A stretch of 22,250 bases of DNA from JAOPZW01 sp034664395 (GTDB lineage Bacteria; Actinomycetota; Thermoleophilia; Solirubrobacterales; Solirubrobacteraceae). The stretch lies in assembly GCA_034664395.1 (NCBI GenBank), contig JAXDHQ010000207.1, positions 1 to 22,250 on the forward strand. Direction: 5' to 3'. This document shows positions 1 to 9,588 of the stretch, piece after piece (the stretch's first letter is position 1; each line of letters opens with the position of its first letter). The notes under the pieces are model-generated. The model was not told the origin of the DNA. It ran no database searches and saw only the letters and a list, made by a program, of their open reading frames with translations. The translations under genes were made by a program, and so were the position numbers.

Positions 1-1
1 C

Positions 2-1948
2 CAGCCGGTGCTCGTCGGCGACGTCGTCCAGTGGGGCCTGGCCGACGACATCCGGCCCGAGGAGCGCCCCGAGCTCGGCCGGCTGGCGGCGCGCTCGTAC
101 ATGATCGTCCCGCTCATCGCGCGCGGCCGGGTGATCGGCGCGCTGACGCTGCTGTCGACGCGCGAGGGTCGCCACTACACGCCCGCCGACCTCGCGTTCG
201 CCGAGAACCTCGCCCAGCGCTTCGCGCAGGCGATCGACAACGCGCGCCTCTACGACACGGCCGACAAGTCGCTCGGCCTGCTCGACACGCTGTTCTCGAC
301 GGCGCCGGTCGGCCTCGCCTTCCTGGACACCGAGCAGCGCTACGTCCGCATCAACGCCGCGCTCGCCGCGATGAACGGGCGCACCGTGGCCGAGCACCTC
401 GGCCGCACGCTCGAGGAGGTGCTCGGTCCGTTCGGCGCCGAGCTCGCTGCGATCCACCGAGAGGTCCTGCGCTCCGGCCAGCCGCTGCTCGAGCGGGAGT
501 TCACCCGCCAGGACCCCGGTGATCCGGGGGAGACGCGGCACATCGTGGCGTCCTACACGCCGGTGCCCGGGCTCGACGGACGCCCGATCGGCGTCGGCGT
601 GGCGATCGTCGACGTCACCGAGCGCGGGAAGCTGCTCGAGGCCGAGCACAGCGCGCGCCTGCGCGCGGACTTCCTCGCTCGGGCCGGCGCGCTGCTCGAC
701 GCCTCGCTGGACTACGAGGAGACGCTGGCCAACGTCGCCCAGATCGCCGTGCCCGAGATCTCGGACTGGTGCGCGGTCAGCGTGCTCGGCGAGACCGGCG
801 ACCTGCGCCAGGTGGCCGCCGCCCACGTCGACCCGGCCCAGCGCGCGCTCGGCGAGGAGCTCAGCGCGCGCTTCCCCGAGGACCCGGAGTCGCCGTCGGG
901 CACGCGCGTCGTCGCCCAGACCGGCGTCATGCAGGTGGTGCGCGAGATCACCGAGGAGATGCTCGTGCAGGGGATCCCCGACCCCGAGCAGCTCGCGCTC
1001 GTCCGCCGCCTCGCGCTGCGCTCGGTCATCATCGCGCCGCTGATGGCCCGCGGCCGGGTCTTCGGGACGCTCACGCTCGCCAGCGCGGAGTCGGGGCGGC
1101 TGTTCGAGGACGTCGACGTCCAGCTCGCCGAGGAGCTCTCCCATCGTGCCGGGATGGCGATCGACAACGCGCGCCTCTACACCGAGCGCACGCGGATCGC
1201 GCACACGCTGCAGGCGAAGCTGCTGCCCGAGCGTCTGCCCGAGATCCCGGGCGCCCTGCTGGCGGCGCGCTACCGCGCGGCCGGCGAGCTCAACGAGGTC
1301 GGCGGCGACTTCTACGACGTCTTCCCGCGGTCGGCCGGCGAGTGGGCGCTCGTCGTCGGCGACGTCTCCGGCAAGGGCGCCGAGGCGGCGGCCGCGACGG
1401 CGCTGGCGCGCTACACGCTGCGCGCGGCCGCGCTCGACGAGACCCCGCCCACCGCGCCGAGCGAGGCGCTGCGGCGGCTGAACACGACGATGCTCGTGGA
1501 CGGCGCGTCGCAGTTCGCGACGGTCGTCGTCGCCTACGTCTCGGCCGGCGAGGACGGCGGCATGTGCGTCCGCCTCTCGCTCGGCGGCCACCCGCCGCCG
1601 CTCGTCCTGCGCGCCGGCGGCGGCGTCGACGCGCTCGGGACCTTCGGCAGCCTGCTGGGGACGATCGAGCAGCCGCGGCTCGTCGACGACGAGGTCGCGC
1701 TCGCGCCCGGCGACGTCATGCTGCTCTACACCGACGGCGTCACCGAGGCCGGCGCGCGGGACCGGCCGCTCGGCCAGCTCGGCCTGACCGAGCTGCTCGC
1801 CGGCCTGGCGGGCAAGACCCCGGAGGTCATCGTCGACGCGGTCGAGCAGGCCGTCGTCGACGCCCAGGTCGGCGAGCCGCGCGACGACATCGCGCTGCTG
1901 GCGCTCGCCGTCGACGCCGGGCGACCCGACGCCGGCCGGCGCGGTTAG
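2..1948 (+). CDS. GAF-PAS-GAF-SpoIIE (PP2C-type) serine phosphatase, 5' truncated
   Basis: The reading frame is open to the left window edge, so the N-terminus is missing; the first in-window start-like codon is GTG at 8. Counting from that GTG, residues 1-80 are the C-terminal half of a GAF domain, about 91-206 a PAS domain ending in the typical VDVTER, about 225-392 a second GAF domain, and about 416-636 a SpoIIE/RsbU-type phosphatase. The phosphatase shows the metal-binding motifs GGDFYD (432-437), GDVSGKG (451-457) and a late DDIALL. The linker before it (HTLQAKLLPERLP) is typical of such sensor phosphatases. In this family the sensory domains control dephosphorylation of an anti-sigma-factor antagonist; the partner is not in the window. 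No transmembrane segment is seen in the visible part, so it is probably cytosolic. The family call is firm; the ligand is unknown. Confidence 0.9.
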   Translation, partial: QPVLVGDVVQWGLADDIRPEERPELGRLAARSYMIVPLIARGRVIGALTLLSTREGRHYTPADLAFAENLAQRFAQAIDNARLYDTADKSLGLLDTLFSTAPVGLAFLDTEQRYVRINAALAAMNGRTVAEHLGRTLEEVLGPFGAELAAIHREVLRSGQPLLEREFTRQDPGDPGETRHIVASYTPVPGLDGRPIGVGVAIVDVTERGKLLEAEHSARLRADFLARAGALLDASLDYEETLANVAQIAVPEISDWCAVSVLGETGDLRQVAAAHVDPAQRALGEELSARFPEDPESPSGTRVVAQTGVMQVVREITEEMLVQGIPDPEQLALVRRLALRSVIIAPLMARGRVFGTLTLASAESGRLFEDVDVQLAEELSHRAGMAIDNARLYTERTRIAHTLQAKLLPERLPEIPGALLAARYRAAGELNEVGGDFYDVFPRSAGEWALVVGDVSGKGAEAAAATALARYTLRAAALDETPPTAPSEALRRLNTTMLVDGASQFATVVVAYVSAGEDGGMCVRLSLGGHPPPLVLRAGGGVDALGTFGSLLGTIEQPRLVDDEVALAPGDVMLLYTDGVTEAGARDRPLGQLGLTELLAGLAGKTPEVIVDAVEQAVVDAQVGEPRDDIALLALAVDAGRPDAGRRG

Positions 1949-1951
1949 AGT
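1946..1951 (+). promoter_or_regulatory. Candidate -10 box (TAGAGT) for the SnoaL-like gene
   Basis: TAGAGT overlaps the TAG stop codon of the phosphatase gene and lies 10 bases before the next ATG, leaving no room for a normal leader. The same TANNNT-to-ATG spacing recurs at other genes in the window. No convincing -35 box is visible. Confidence 0.3.
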
Positions 1952-1961
1952 CCCTGGCGCG

Positions 1962-2474
1962 ATGAGCGATGACGTCCGCGCCGTGGTCGAGCAGGCGATC
2001 TCGCGCCTCAACGACCGCTCCCATCGAGACGGCTTCCTCGACGCCTACGCGCCCGACGTCCGCCTGCACGGCTACCCGGCCGGGATGGAGGGCCATGACG
2101 GCCTGCGCCGCTTCCACCGGTCGCTGTGGGAGGCGTTCCCCGACGCGTCGCTGGCCGTCGAGGACATGGTCGTCGAGGGCGATCGAGCGGCGCTGCGCTA
2201 CCGCCTGACCGGGACCCAGAGCGGGCCCTACCTCGGCGTCTCGCCGACCGGCCTGCCGATCGACGTCCAGGGCATGATGGTCGTGCGCGTGGCCGGCGGC
2301 CTGGTCGTGGAGGAGTGGCACAGCCCCACCGAGCTGACGATCCTGCGCCAGCTCGGCGCGATCGAGATGTCGCTCACCGGCGGCGCGACCGGCTCCCCGC
2401 GCCGCGACGTCCCCGGCCACTCGGCGTCCGCGGAGGCCGCGGCGCTGCGGTTGGAGGAGCGGGAGGGGTCGTAG
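1962..2474 (+). CDS. SnoaL-like / ester cyclase family protein (NTF2-like fold)
   Basis: A 170-residue protein with the layout of the SnoaL-like polyketide cyclase/ester cyclase family: an N-terminal helix, YAPDVRLHG, a GHDGLRRFHRSLWEAFPD segment, and the C-terminal pattern of PTG followed by GGLVVEEWHSP and a terminal QLG. The family ranges from ring-closing cyclases to uncharacterised small-ligand proteins, so the substrate cannot be named. The last 30 residues or so after QLG look disordered and exceed the usual 130-140 residue core. It starts 13 bases after the phosphatase stop. No Shine-Dalgarno sequence is visible, and a TAGAGT box sits 10 bases upstream of the ATG, so the message may be leaderless. 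Confidence 0.8.
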   Translation: MSDDVRAVVEQAISRLNDRSHRDGFLDAYAPDVRLHGYPAGMEGHDGLRRFHRSLWEAFPDASLAVEDMVVEGDRAALRYRLTGTQSGPYLGVSPTGLPIDVQGMMVVRVAGGLVVEEWHSPTELTILRQLGAIEMSLTGGATGSPRRDVPGHSASAEAAALRLEEREGS

Positions 2475-2596
2475 GGGCGTTGCGGCGCGGCGTTCTGCCG
2501 CGGGCGCCTGCGGGCGCTTCGCGGCCTCTGCCGCCGGCGCACGTCGCGCTTCGCGGCTAGGGCATCGAGGGGAGGCGGGCTCGCGCGCCTGCGCCG

Positions 2597-2751
2597 AGCC
2601 TCTGGGGCGCGCGGTCTGGCGCACACGCGCGCGCGAGTCGGCACATACCGCGCGCGTCCCGTGACGGTTGCCGCGCCGGGGGGAGGGGGTGTGCGCGCAA
2701 ACCCCTGACATACCGGGAAAAGCGCGCACACCCCCCGGCGCGGCCGCCCGC
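2597..2751. repeat. Tandem ~155-bp palindromic repeat, copy A
   Basis: First of two adjacent copies with a period of 155 bases (for example ACGGTTGCCGCG at 2664 recurs at 2819). The core is a large inverted repeat: CCGCGCCGGGGGG on the left and CCCCCCGGCGCGG on the right, plus TGTGCGCGC/GCGCGCACA, enclosing an AT-richer loop (AAACCCCTGA... ending in GGGAAAA). Read as RNA or single-stranded DNA it would form a long hairpin with a small bulge. Copy boundaries are approximate. Confidence 0.8.
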
Positions 2752-2906
2752 GACCCTCGGCGCGCGCGGGCTGGCGCCCACGCGCGCGCGAGTCGGCGCA
2801 GACCGCGCGGGTCCCGTCACGGTTGCCGCGCGGGGGGAGGGGGGTGTGCGCGCAAACCCCTGATATGCCGGGAAAAGCCCGCACGCCCCCGGCGCGGCTG
2901 CCCGCG
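2752..2906. repeat. Tandem ~155-bp palindromic repeat, copy B
   Basis: Second copy, clearly similar to copy A along its length by eye. The loop is conserved at 21 of 23 bases, with changes C to T and A to G, while the stem arms differ at several positions. In this copy the right arm reads CCCGCACGCCCCC, so pairing with the left arm is somewhat weaker than in copy A. Confidence 0.8.
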
Positions 2907-3011
2907 GCGCGCTCTCGGCGGCCGTCCGGCCCCGCTTCCCCTCGGTGGCCTGGCCGCGAAGCGCCGCCCGCGCCCGCAGCAGGGACCCGCCGCGAGCACC
3001 ACCGCCACCCT

Positions 3012-4205
3012 CTACGTAAAAGCCCCCACCCCCGTGATGTCCCGCCCCACGATCAGGGTCTGCATCGTCTCGGTGCCCTCGTACGTGTGCACCACCTCGA
3101 TGTCGCCCATGTGGCGGATCACGTGGTTCTCGAGCAGGATCCCGTTGCCGCCGAGGAGGTCGCGGGCCTCGGCGACGACCTGGCGGGCCTTGCGCGTGTT
3201 GTGGAGCTTGGCCAGGCCGGCGACGGTGTCCGACAGGCCGCCGCTCTCCTCCAGGCGGGCGAGCTGCATGCAGTAGAGCTGCATCGCGGTGACCTCCGAC
3301 AGCATCCGCACCAGCCGCTCCTGGACGATCTGGAAGCTGCAGAGCGGGCGGCCGAACTGCTTGCGCTGCTTGCTGTAGGACAGCGCCGTGTCGTACGCCG
3401 CGACCGCGTGGCCGAGCGCCGCCCAGGCGCACGTGCTGCGCGTCGTGACCAGCACCCGCGACGCATCCTTGAACGACGAGGCGCCGGGGAGCTGCGCGTC
3501 GGCCGGCACGCGCACGCCGTCGAGCACGATGTCGGCCTGCCAGATCGCCCGCGACGCGCCCTTGCCCTCCATCGTCGTCGCCTCGAAGCCGGGCGTGCCG
3601 GTCTCGACGAGGAAGCCCTTGACGCGGTCGTCCTCGGTCGAGCGCGCCCACACCACCGTGACGTCCGCGACCGAGGCGTTGCCGATCCAGCGCTTGGTCC
3701 CGTCGATCACCCATGCGTCGCCGTCGCGCCACGCGCGAGTCTCCAGCGCCACCGAGTCCGACCCGTGCTCGGGCTCGGTGAGCGCGAAGGCGCCGATCTT
3801 CTCCATCCGCGCCATCGGCGCCAGCCAGCGCTCCTTCTGCTCGGCCGAGCCGAGCATGTCGATCGCCTTCATCGCCAGCCCGGCCTGGACGGCGAGGAAC
3901 GTGGCGAGGCTGCCGTCGCCGCGGTGCAGCTCCATGTGCACGAGGCCGCGCGCGAGCGGCGTCATCCCCGGGCAGCCGTAACCGACGATGTCCTCGCCGA
4001 CGATGCCGAGCTCCGGCAGGCGGCGGATGAGCGGCCACGGCAGCTCGGCGCGCTCCCAGTAGGGGTTGATGGCCGGGAGCACCTCGTCGTCGACGAACCG
4101 GCGCACGACGCGGAAGCGCTCCCACTGCTCCTGCGTGAACTGGTCGCGGACGAAGAGGTAGTCGGTGGCGAGCGCCCGGCCGAGGTCGTCGGTGTCGTGC
4201 GGCAT
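3012..4205 (-). CDS. Acyl-CoA dehydrogenase, glutaryl-CoA dehydrogenase-like
   Basis: A 397-residue FAD-dependent acyl-CoA dehydrogenase, full length for the family. It shows the flavin/substrate motif ALTEPEHGSDS (about 141-151), GTKRWIGNA, the mid-domain RKQFGRPLCSFQ, and the C-terminal RDLLGGNGI followed by HVIRHMGDIEVVHTYEGT. The Glu in YEGT (E376) aligns with the catalytic Glu370 of human glutaryl-CoA dehydrogenase, and the ending GRDITGVGAF closely resembles that subfamily. It may oxidise glutaryl-CoA (lysine/tryptophan catabolism) or another short acyl-CoA; distinguishing these needs the substrate-pocket residues. It starts 39 bases downstream of the sugar ABC ATPase stop, on the same strand, so read-through is possible although the functions look unrelated. 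Confidence 0.88.
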   Translation of the reverse strand: MPHDTDDLGRALATDYLFVRDQFTQEQWERFRVVRRFVDDEVLPAINPYWERAELPWPLIRRLPELGIVGEDIVGYGCPGMTPLARGLVHMELHRGDGSLATFLAVQAGLAMKAIDMLGSAEQKERWLAPMARMEKIGAFALTEPEHGSDSVALETRAWRDGDAWVIDGTKRWIGNASVADVTVVWARSTEDDRVKGFLVETGTPGFEATTMEGKGASRAIWQADIVLDGVRVPADAQLPGASSFKDASRVLVTTRSTCAWAALGHAVAAYDTALSYSKQRKQFGRPLCSFQIVQERLVRMLSEVTAMQLYCMQLARLEESGGLSDTVAGLAKLHNTRKARQVVAEARDLLGGNGILLENHVIRHMGDIEVVHTYEGTETMQTLIVGRDITGVGAFT

Positions 4206-4244
4206 GGGACGCAGCTTCCCCGCTCGCGCCGCCCGCCGCCAAGC

Positions 4245-5325
<1,081 letters not shown>

Positions 5326-5333
<8 letters not shown>

Positions 5334-6387
5334 CGGTCGCGCTCCGGATCATCGTCACGGGGACATCTGCGTGCAAGGGAACGTCGGCCACGGGCTCGAC
5401 CGCGGCCCCGAGCTCGCGTCGCAGCCGCTCGCGCGCCTCGCGCGTCGCGCCGAGCTCGTCGAGGCCGAGCAGCGCCGCGCCCACGATCGGCGGGTCGGCG
5501 ACCACGCGCGCGACGATCTGCGGCCCGATCGCCCGCAGGCCCTCGGCGATGGCTCCCTGCAGGCGGCCGTTGGCCGCGCGCATGACCCCGCCGCCGAGCA
5601 GCACCTCGACCGGTTGATCGAGGAGCGCCAGCCGGGTCAGCGCGACCCGGGCGAGGGCCACGACCTCCTCGGCCAGCCGGTCGACGATCTCCGCCGCCAC
5701 GGCGTCCGAGCCGGCGTGATCGAGCACGACCGGCGCGAGCTCGATGACGCGCCGCATAGGGACCTCGCCGAGGTGGATCGCCACCGAGAGCTCCTGCGGC
5801 GTGGCCATGCCGAAGTACGCCGGCACCGCCCGCTCGAGCTCCGTCGCCGGGCCGCGCCCGTCCTCGCTGCGCGCGGCGGCCGACAGCGCCGCCAGGCCGA
5901 TGTCGTAGCCGCCGCCCCAGTCGCCCGTGATCGCGCCGAGCGCGGGGAAGCGCGCGTGGCGGCCGTCGGGCGCCACGCCGACGCAGTTGATCCCGGCGCC
6001 GCAGACCACCGCCACGCCCCAGCCGCGCTCGGTGCCGGCGCGCAGGATCGCGAACGTGTCGTTGCTGACCGACGCCCGCGCGGCCCATCCGCGCGCGCTG
6101 ACCGCCGCGTGCAGGACCTCCTCCTCGGCCGGGAGGTCGGCGCCCGCGAGCAGCAGCTCGCCGACCTCGGCCAGCGGCCCGACCGCCCCCTCGCGCTCCA
6201 GGCCCGCCTCGGCCGCGGCGCGGGCCAGCAGCGTCTCGAGCACGCGCAGGCAGCCGTCGAGCCCGACGTGGTGGGGCGAGCTGAGCGGCCCGCGGACGAG
6301 GGCGCGGAGCCCGCCGTCCTCGCCGACGAGGGCGAGGTCGGTCTTCGAGTTGCCGCCGTCGACGGCGAGGACGAGGCGGTCGCTCAC
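5326..6387 (-). CDS. BadF/BadG/BcrA/BcrD-family sugar kinase (N-acetylglucosamine kinase-like)
   Basis: A 353-residue ASKHA-fold kinase. It begins VLAVDGGNSKTDLAL (phosphate-1 loop, residues 6-20), has the second nucleotide-binding segment around VCGAGINCVGV, then GAITGDWGGGYDIG (the GDxGSG-like loop typical of GlcNAc kinases), and a C-terminal VEVLLGGGVMR adenosine motif. The GTG start at 6387 is chosen because GTGA overlaps the stop of the upstream GH4 gene by four bases and the homologous part begins there; the frame stays open far upstream only as a shadow. The genuine reductase activators of this superfamily carry iron-sulfur cysteines, not seen here, so a sugar kinase is more likely. 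It probably phosphorylates an imported sugar or disaccharide for the neighbouring GH4 enzyme. Confidence 0.85.
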
Positions 6388-7667
6388 CGCCGCGCTCCCG
6401 ACGCGTCGGCGAAGCGGGGGAGATGCTCGACGTCGGCGTCCAGCAGCCGCTCGAACAGCTCCTGCGCCGGCGACCACTGCCCGACGAGCGGGTGGGCGAG
6501 CAGCGCCTTGCGCGTCAGCGACGGGCTGCCCTCGATCGCCGCGCGCGCCGCCAGGCGCTCGTAGGCGGCCACGTGCGCGACGAGCCCGATCAGCTCGGGC
6601 GCGAGCGGGGGCTGCTCCAGCGGCCGGGCGCCGCCGGCGTCGACGTGCGCGGGCACCTCGACGACGTCGTCGGGCGCCAGGCCGGCGATCGTGTCGCCGT
6701 TGCGCACGTCGACCACGTGCACCGCGCCGTCGGCCGCGACGAGCGAGCCGACGAGCCGCGTCGCGGCCTCGCTGTAGAAGGCGCCGCCGCGCTGCTCGAG
6801 CAGCGCCGGCTTGGAGGTCAGCGCCGGGTCGGCGTACATCGCGAGCAGCTCGCGCTCGATCTCGGCCACGGTCTGCGCGCGCGGCGTCGCGCCCGAGAGC
6901 TGCTCGGCCAGCACCTCGTCGTGGGCGTAGAAGTAGCGCAGGTAGTACGAGGGGACCGCGCCGAGCTCGTCGAGCAGCCGCCGCGGCAGCCCCGCGTGCT
7001 CGGCCAGCTCGTCGCCGTGGCTCGCCATCAGCTCGGGCAGCACGTCGCGGTCGTCGAGCCGCACCGCCCGCACCCAGGTCAGGTGGTTGAGGCCGACCTG
7101 GTCGACCACGAGCCGGTCGGGCTCGACGCCGAGCATCGGCGCCATCGCGCGCTGGAAGCCGATCGCCACGTTGCACAGACCGATGGCGCGGTGCCCGGCG
7201 TCCAGCAGCGCGCGGGTGACGATGCCGACCGGGTTGGTGAAGTCGACGATCCACGCGTCGGGCGCCGCCAGCTCGCGCACCCGCTCGGCGATGTCGAGCA
7301 CGACCGGCACCGTGCGCAGCGCCTTGGCCAGCCCGCCCGCGCCCGTCGTCTCCTGGCCGATGCACCCGCACTGCAGCGGCACCGTCTCGTCCGACAGGCG
7401 GGCCGCCTGGCCCCCGACCCGGATCTGGATCAACACGGCGTCGGCGCCCTCGACGGCGCGGTCCAGATCGCCGGTGAGGACGAGCTCGCCGCCGTAGCCC
7501 TGGCGATCGAGCATGCGCGCCGCCAGGCCTCCGACCACCTCGAGCCGCCCGGCGTCGACGTCGTGCAGGTGCAGCTCGGTGACGTCGAGGCGCTCGCCCT
7601 GCGCGGACAGCCCCGAGACGAGCTCGGGCGTGTACGTCGAGCCGGCGCCGACGACCGCGACCTTCAT
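6384..7667 (-). CDS. Glycoside hydrolase family 4, 6-phospho-beta-glucosidase-like
   Basis: A 427-residue GH4 enzyme, usual length. GH4 hydrolases use NAD+ and a divalent metal and cleave by oxidation-elimination. The Rossmann motif is VVGAGSTYTPELV (5-17). IGQETTGAGG (103-112) and FTNPVG (143-148) are GH4 hallmarks. The metal ligands are predicted to be Cys165 (GLCN) and His195 (VGLNHLTW), and PSYYLRYFY carries candidate active-site tyrosines. The overall pattern is closest to 6-phospho-beta-glucosidases, although GH4 substrate specificity is hard to read from sequence. The ATG overlaps the permease stop by four bases (ATGA). With no PTS gene nearby, the phosphorylated substrate would have to come from the adjacent BadF-type kinase. 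Confidence 0.9.
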   Translation of the reverse strand: MKVAVVGAGSTYTPELVSGLSAQGERLDVTELHLHDVDAGRLEVVGGLAARMLDRQGYGGELVLTGDLDRAVEGADAVLIQIRVGGQAARLSDETVPLQCGCIGQETTGAGGLAKALRTVPVVLDIAERVRELAAPDAWIVDFTNPVGIVTRALLDAGHRAIGLCNVAIGFQRAMAPMLGVEPDRLVVDQVGLNHLTWVRAVRLDDRDVLPELMASHGDELAEHAGLPRRLLDELGAVPSYYLRYFYAHDEVLAEQLSGATPRAQTVAEIERELLAMYADPALTSKPALLEQRGGAFYSEAATRLVGSLVAADGAVHVVDVRNGDTIAGLAPDDVVEVPAHVDAGGARPLEQPPLAPELIGLVAHVAAYERLAARAAIEGSPSLTRKALLAHPLVGQWSPAQELFERLLDADVEHLPRFADASGARR

Positions 7668-8578
7668 CCCTTGACCCCGGTGAGCGTGACGCCCTCGACG
7701 AACGCCCTCTGCGCCGCGAAGAACACCGCGATGACCGGCGCCATGAACAGCAGCGTGGCCATCATCGTGAGGTTCCACTGCACCTGGTAGGTGGTGCGGA
7801 ACTGCGACAGGCCGATCGACAGCGTCCAGTGGCCCGGGTTCTCGCCCGTGTACAGCAGCGGCCCGAAGAAGTCGTTCCACGCGTAGAGGAACGCGAACAG
7901 CGCGACTGCGGCGATGGCCGGCTTCGCCAGCCGCGCCACCACGGTGAGCAGGATCCGCAGCTCGCCGCAGCCGTCGACGCGGGCGGCGTCGGAGTACTCC
8001 TCGGGGATCGTCAGGAAGAACTGGCGCAGCAGGAAGATCGAGAACGCGTCCCCGAACCAGTTGGGGATGATCACCGGCGCCAGCGAGCCGACCAGGTGCA
8101 GCTTGGACCACATGACGTACAGCGGCACCGCGGTCACCTGGGCCGGGAGCATCATGCTCGCCAGCACGAGCAGGAAGCAGGCGTCGCGCCCGCGCCAGCG
8201 CAGGCGCGAGAGCGCGTAGGCGACCGGGACGCTGGAGACGATCACGCCGATGGTCGACAGGCCGGCGTAGAGCATCGTGTTCGCCGTGTAGCGCCAGAAC
8301 GGCGCCTTGGTGAACACGTCGGTGAAGTTGCTCCAGTGGAACGGCTGCGGCCACAGGCGCGCGGACAGCGCCTGGTCGTTGGTCATCAGCGCCGTCATGA
8401 CCATGAACGCGAACGGCGCCAGGAACATGATCGCGGCGGCGATCAGCAGGCTGTGGTCGGCGATCGCGATGAGCGTGCGCCGGCGGCGCACCGAGCGTGG
8501 GGGCCGGCGGCGCACGAGCGCGGCCCGCGGCGCGGCCGCGGTCTGGGGGAGCTCGACGCCGAGGCTCGTCCCGGCCAT
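7664..8578 (-). CDS. Carbohydrate ABC transporter permease, MalG-like (CUT1)
   Basis: A 304-residue inner-membrane permease. After a basic, cytosolic N-terminus of about 40 residues it has six hydrophobic segments, roughly 41-64, 103-123, 135-155, 166-186, 222-240 and 272-292. The cytoplasmic EAA loop, contacting the ATPase, is EEYSDAARVDGCGELRIL (193-210), with the DG core intact. It ends LTGVKG, as many MalG-type subunits do. The ATG at 8578 is preferred to longer in-frame starts because it overlaps the preceding permease stop by one base (TGATG) and the upstream extension is antisense-type Arg-rich sequence. It forms a heterodimer with the protein encoded immediately before it. Confidence 0.93.
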   Translation of the reverse strand: MAGTSLGVELPQTAAAPRAALVRRRPPRSVRRRRTLIAIADHSLLIAAAIMFLAPFAFMVMTALMTNDQALSARLWPQPFHWSNFTDVFTKAPFWRYTANTMLYAGLSTIGVIVSSVPVAYALSRLRWRGRDACFLLVLASMMLPAQVTAVPLYVMWSKLHLVGSLAPVIIPNWFGDAFSIFLLRQFFLTIPEEYSDAARVDGCGELRILLTVVARLAKPAIAAVALFAFLYAWNDFFGPLLYTGENPGHWTLSIGLSQFRTTYQVQWNLTMMATLLFMAPVIAVFFAAQRAFVEGVTLTGVKG

Positions 8579-9585
8579 CAGCGCACCCCGCCCTGGTAGT
8601 GGACCCAGCGGCGCGCGTTGCGCAGGATGATCAGCGTCACGACGAACGCGGCGACCAGCAGCACGATCGCCATCGCCGACGCGTAGCCCATGTTGAAGAA
8701 GCGGAAGCCCTGCTGGTAGAGCAGGACCGGGAAGAACATCGTCGAGCCCTCGGGGTAGCCGAGGCGGTTGGCCGGGTCGCCGGCCTGCCCGGCGCCGCCG
8801 CCGACGATGTTGGCCGCCACGTACGCCTGGGTGAAGTACTGCAGGGTCTCGATGACCCCGATGACGACCGCGAACAGGATCACGGGGCTGACCGACGGCA
8901 GCGTCACCCAGCGCAGCCGCTGCCACGCGCCGGCGCCGTCGAGGTGCGCGGACTCGTAGAGGTGGCGCGGGACGTCGAGCAGCGCGGCGAGGAAGATGAT
9001 CATCGTGTTGCCGATGCCCCACAGGCCGAGCAGCACGAGCGAGGGCTTGGCCCACGTCGCCGACTCGAACCACAGCGGCCCGGTGATGCCGACCTTCGAC
9101 AGCAGGGTGTTCACCGGGCCGGTCGCCGGGTTGAGGATGTAGGTGAAGCCGAGCGTCGCGGCGACGGGCGGCGCCAGCGTGGGGAGGTAGAAGACGGTGC
9201 GGAAGAAGCCCACGCCGGTCTTCGCGCGCGCGACCATCCCCGCCACGCCGAAGGCGAACAGGACCTGCAGCGGCACCATGAACGCCATCAGCCACAGCGA
9301 GTTGCGCACCGCCGGCCAGAGCTGCGGGTCGTGGTGCAGCATGAACGCGTAGTTGGCGGTCCCGACCCAGCGCGGGCTCGAGAGCAGGTCGTAGTGCGTG
9401 AAGGAGAAGTACAGGCTGGCCAGCAGCGGATAGCCGAAGAACACGGTGAAGCCGACGATCCACGGGCTCATCAGCCCGACGATGAGCCGGCGCCGGCGCC
9501 GGGTCGCACGGCGCCGGGCAGGACGGCGGTCCCGCGCCGGGAGCGGTGGCGCGGGACCGTCCTGCGTGAGCGGCGTCGCGCTCAC
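8578..9585 (-). CDS. Carbohydrate ABC transporter permease, MalF-like (CUT1)
   Basis: A 335-residue inner-membrane permease. The first 33 residues are very Arg-rich (RRRATRRRRR), a positive-inside anchor before the first membrane segment (34-55). Further hydrophobic segments are about 96-117, 128-150, 182-203, 235-250 and 302-321. The EAA loop is YESAHLDGAGAWQRLRWVTLP (210-230). As in many actinobacterial MalF-type subunits, the large periplasmic P2 loop of the E. coli protein is absent. It starts three bases after the solute-binding-protein stop and overlaps the next permease by one base, so the two permeases should be translated together in similar amounts. Confidence 0.93.
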   Translation of the reverse strand: MSATPLTQDGPAPPLPARDRRPARRRATRRRRRLIVGLMSPWIVGFTVFFGYPLLASLYFSFTHYDLLSSPRWVGTANYAFMLHHDPQLWPAVRNSLWLMAFMVPLQVLFAFGVAGMVARAKTGVGFFRTVFYLPTLAPPVAATLGFTYILNPATGPVNTLLSKVGITGPLWFESATWAKPSLVLLGLWGIGNTMIIFLAALLDVPRHLYESAHLDGAGAWQRLRWVTLPSVSPVILFAVVIGVIETLQYFTQAYVAANIVGGGAGQAGDPANRLGYPEGSTMFFPVLLYQQGFRFFNMGYASAMAIVLLVAAFVVTLIILRNARRWVHYQGGVR

Positions 9586-9588
9586 GGC

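Larger units (their letters stand above)
2475..3011. other. 537-base intergenic region, no gene supported
   Basis: The region separates the convergent SnoaL-like and acyl-CoA dehydrogenase genes. It is extremely GC-rich and carries the two repeat copies annotated separately. Long open frames cross it on both strands, but they continue antisense into neighbouring genes and are low-complexity (Arg, Pro, Ala, Gly), as expected of chance frames in high-GC DNA. Confidence 0.6.

Noticed and set aside
2597..2906. CRISPR array
   Set aside because: Only two long tandem units with no spacers and an internal palindrome; no cas genes in the window.
6388..7371. N-terminal extension of the BadF-type kinase (frame open to 7371)
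   Set aside because: It lies in another frame of the GH4 gene; homology begins at the GTG at 6387, which overlaps the GH4 stop by four bases.
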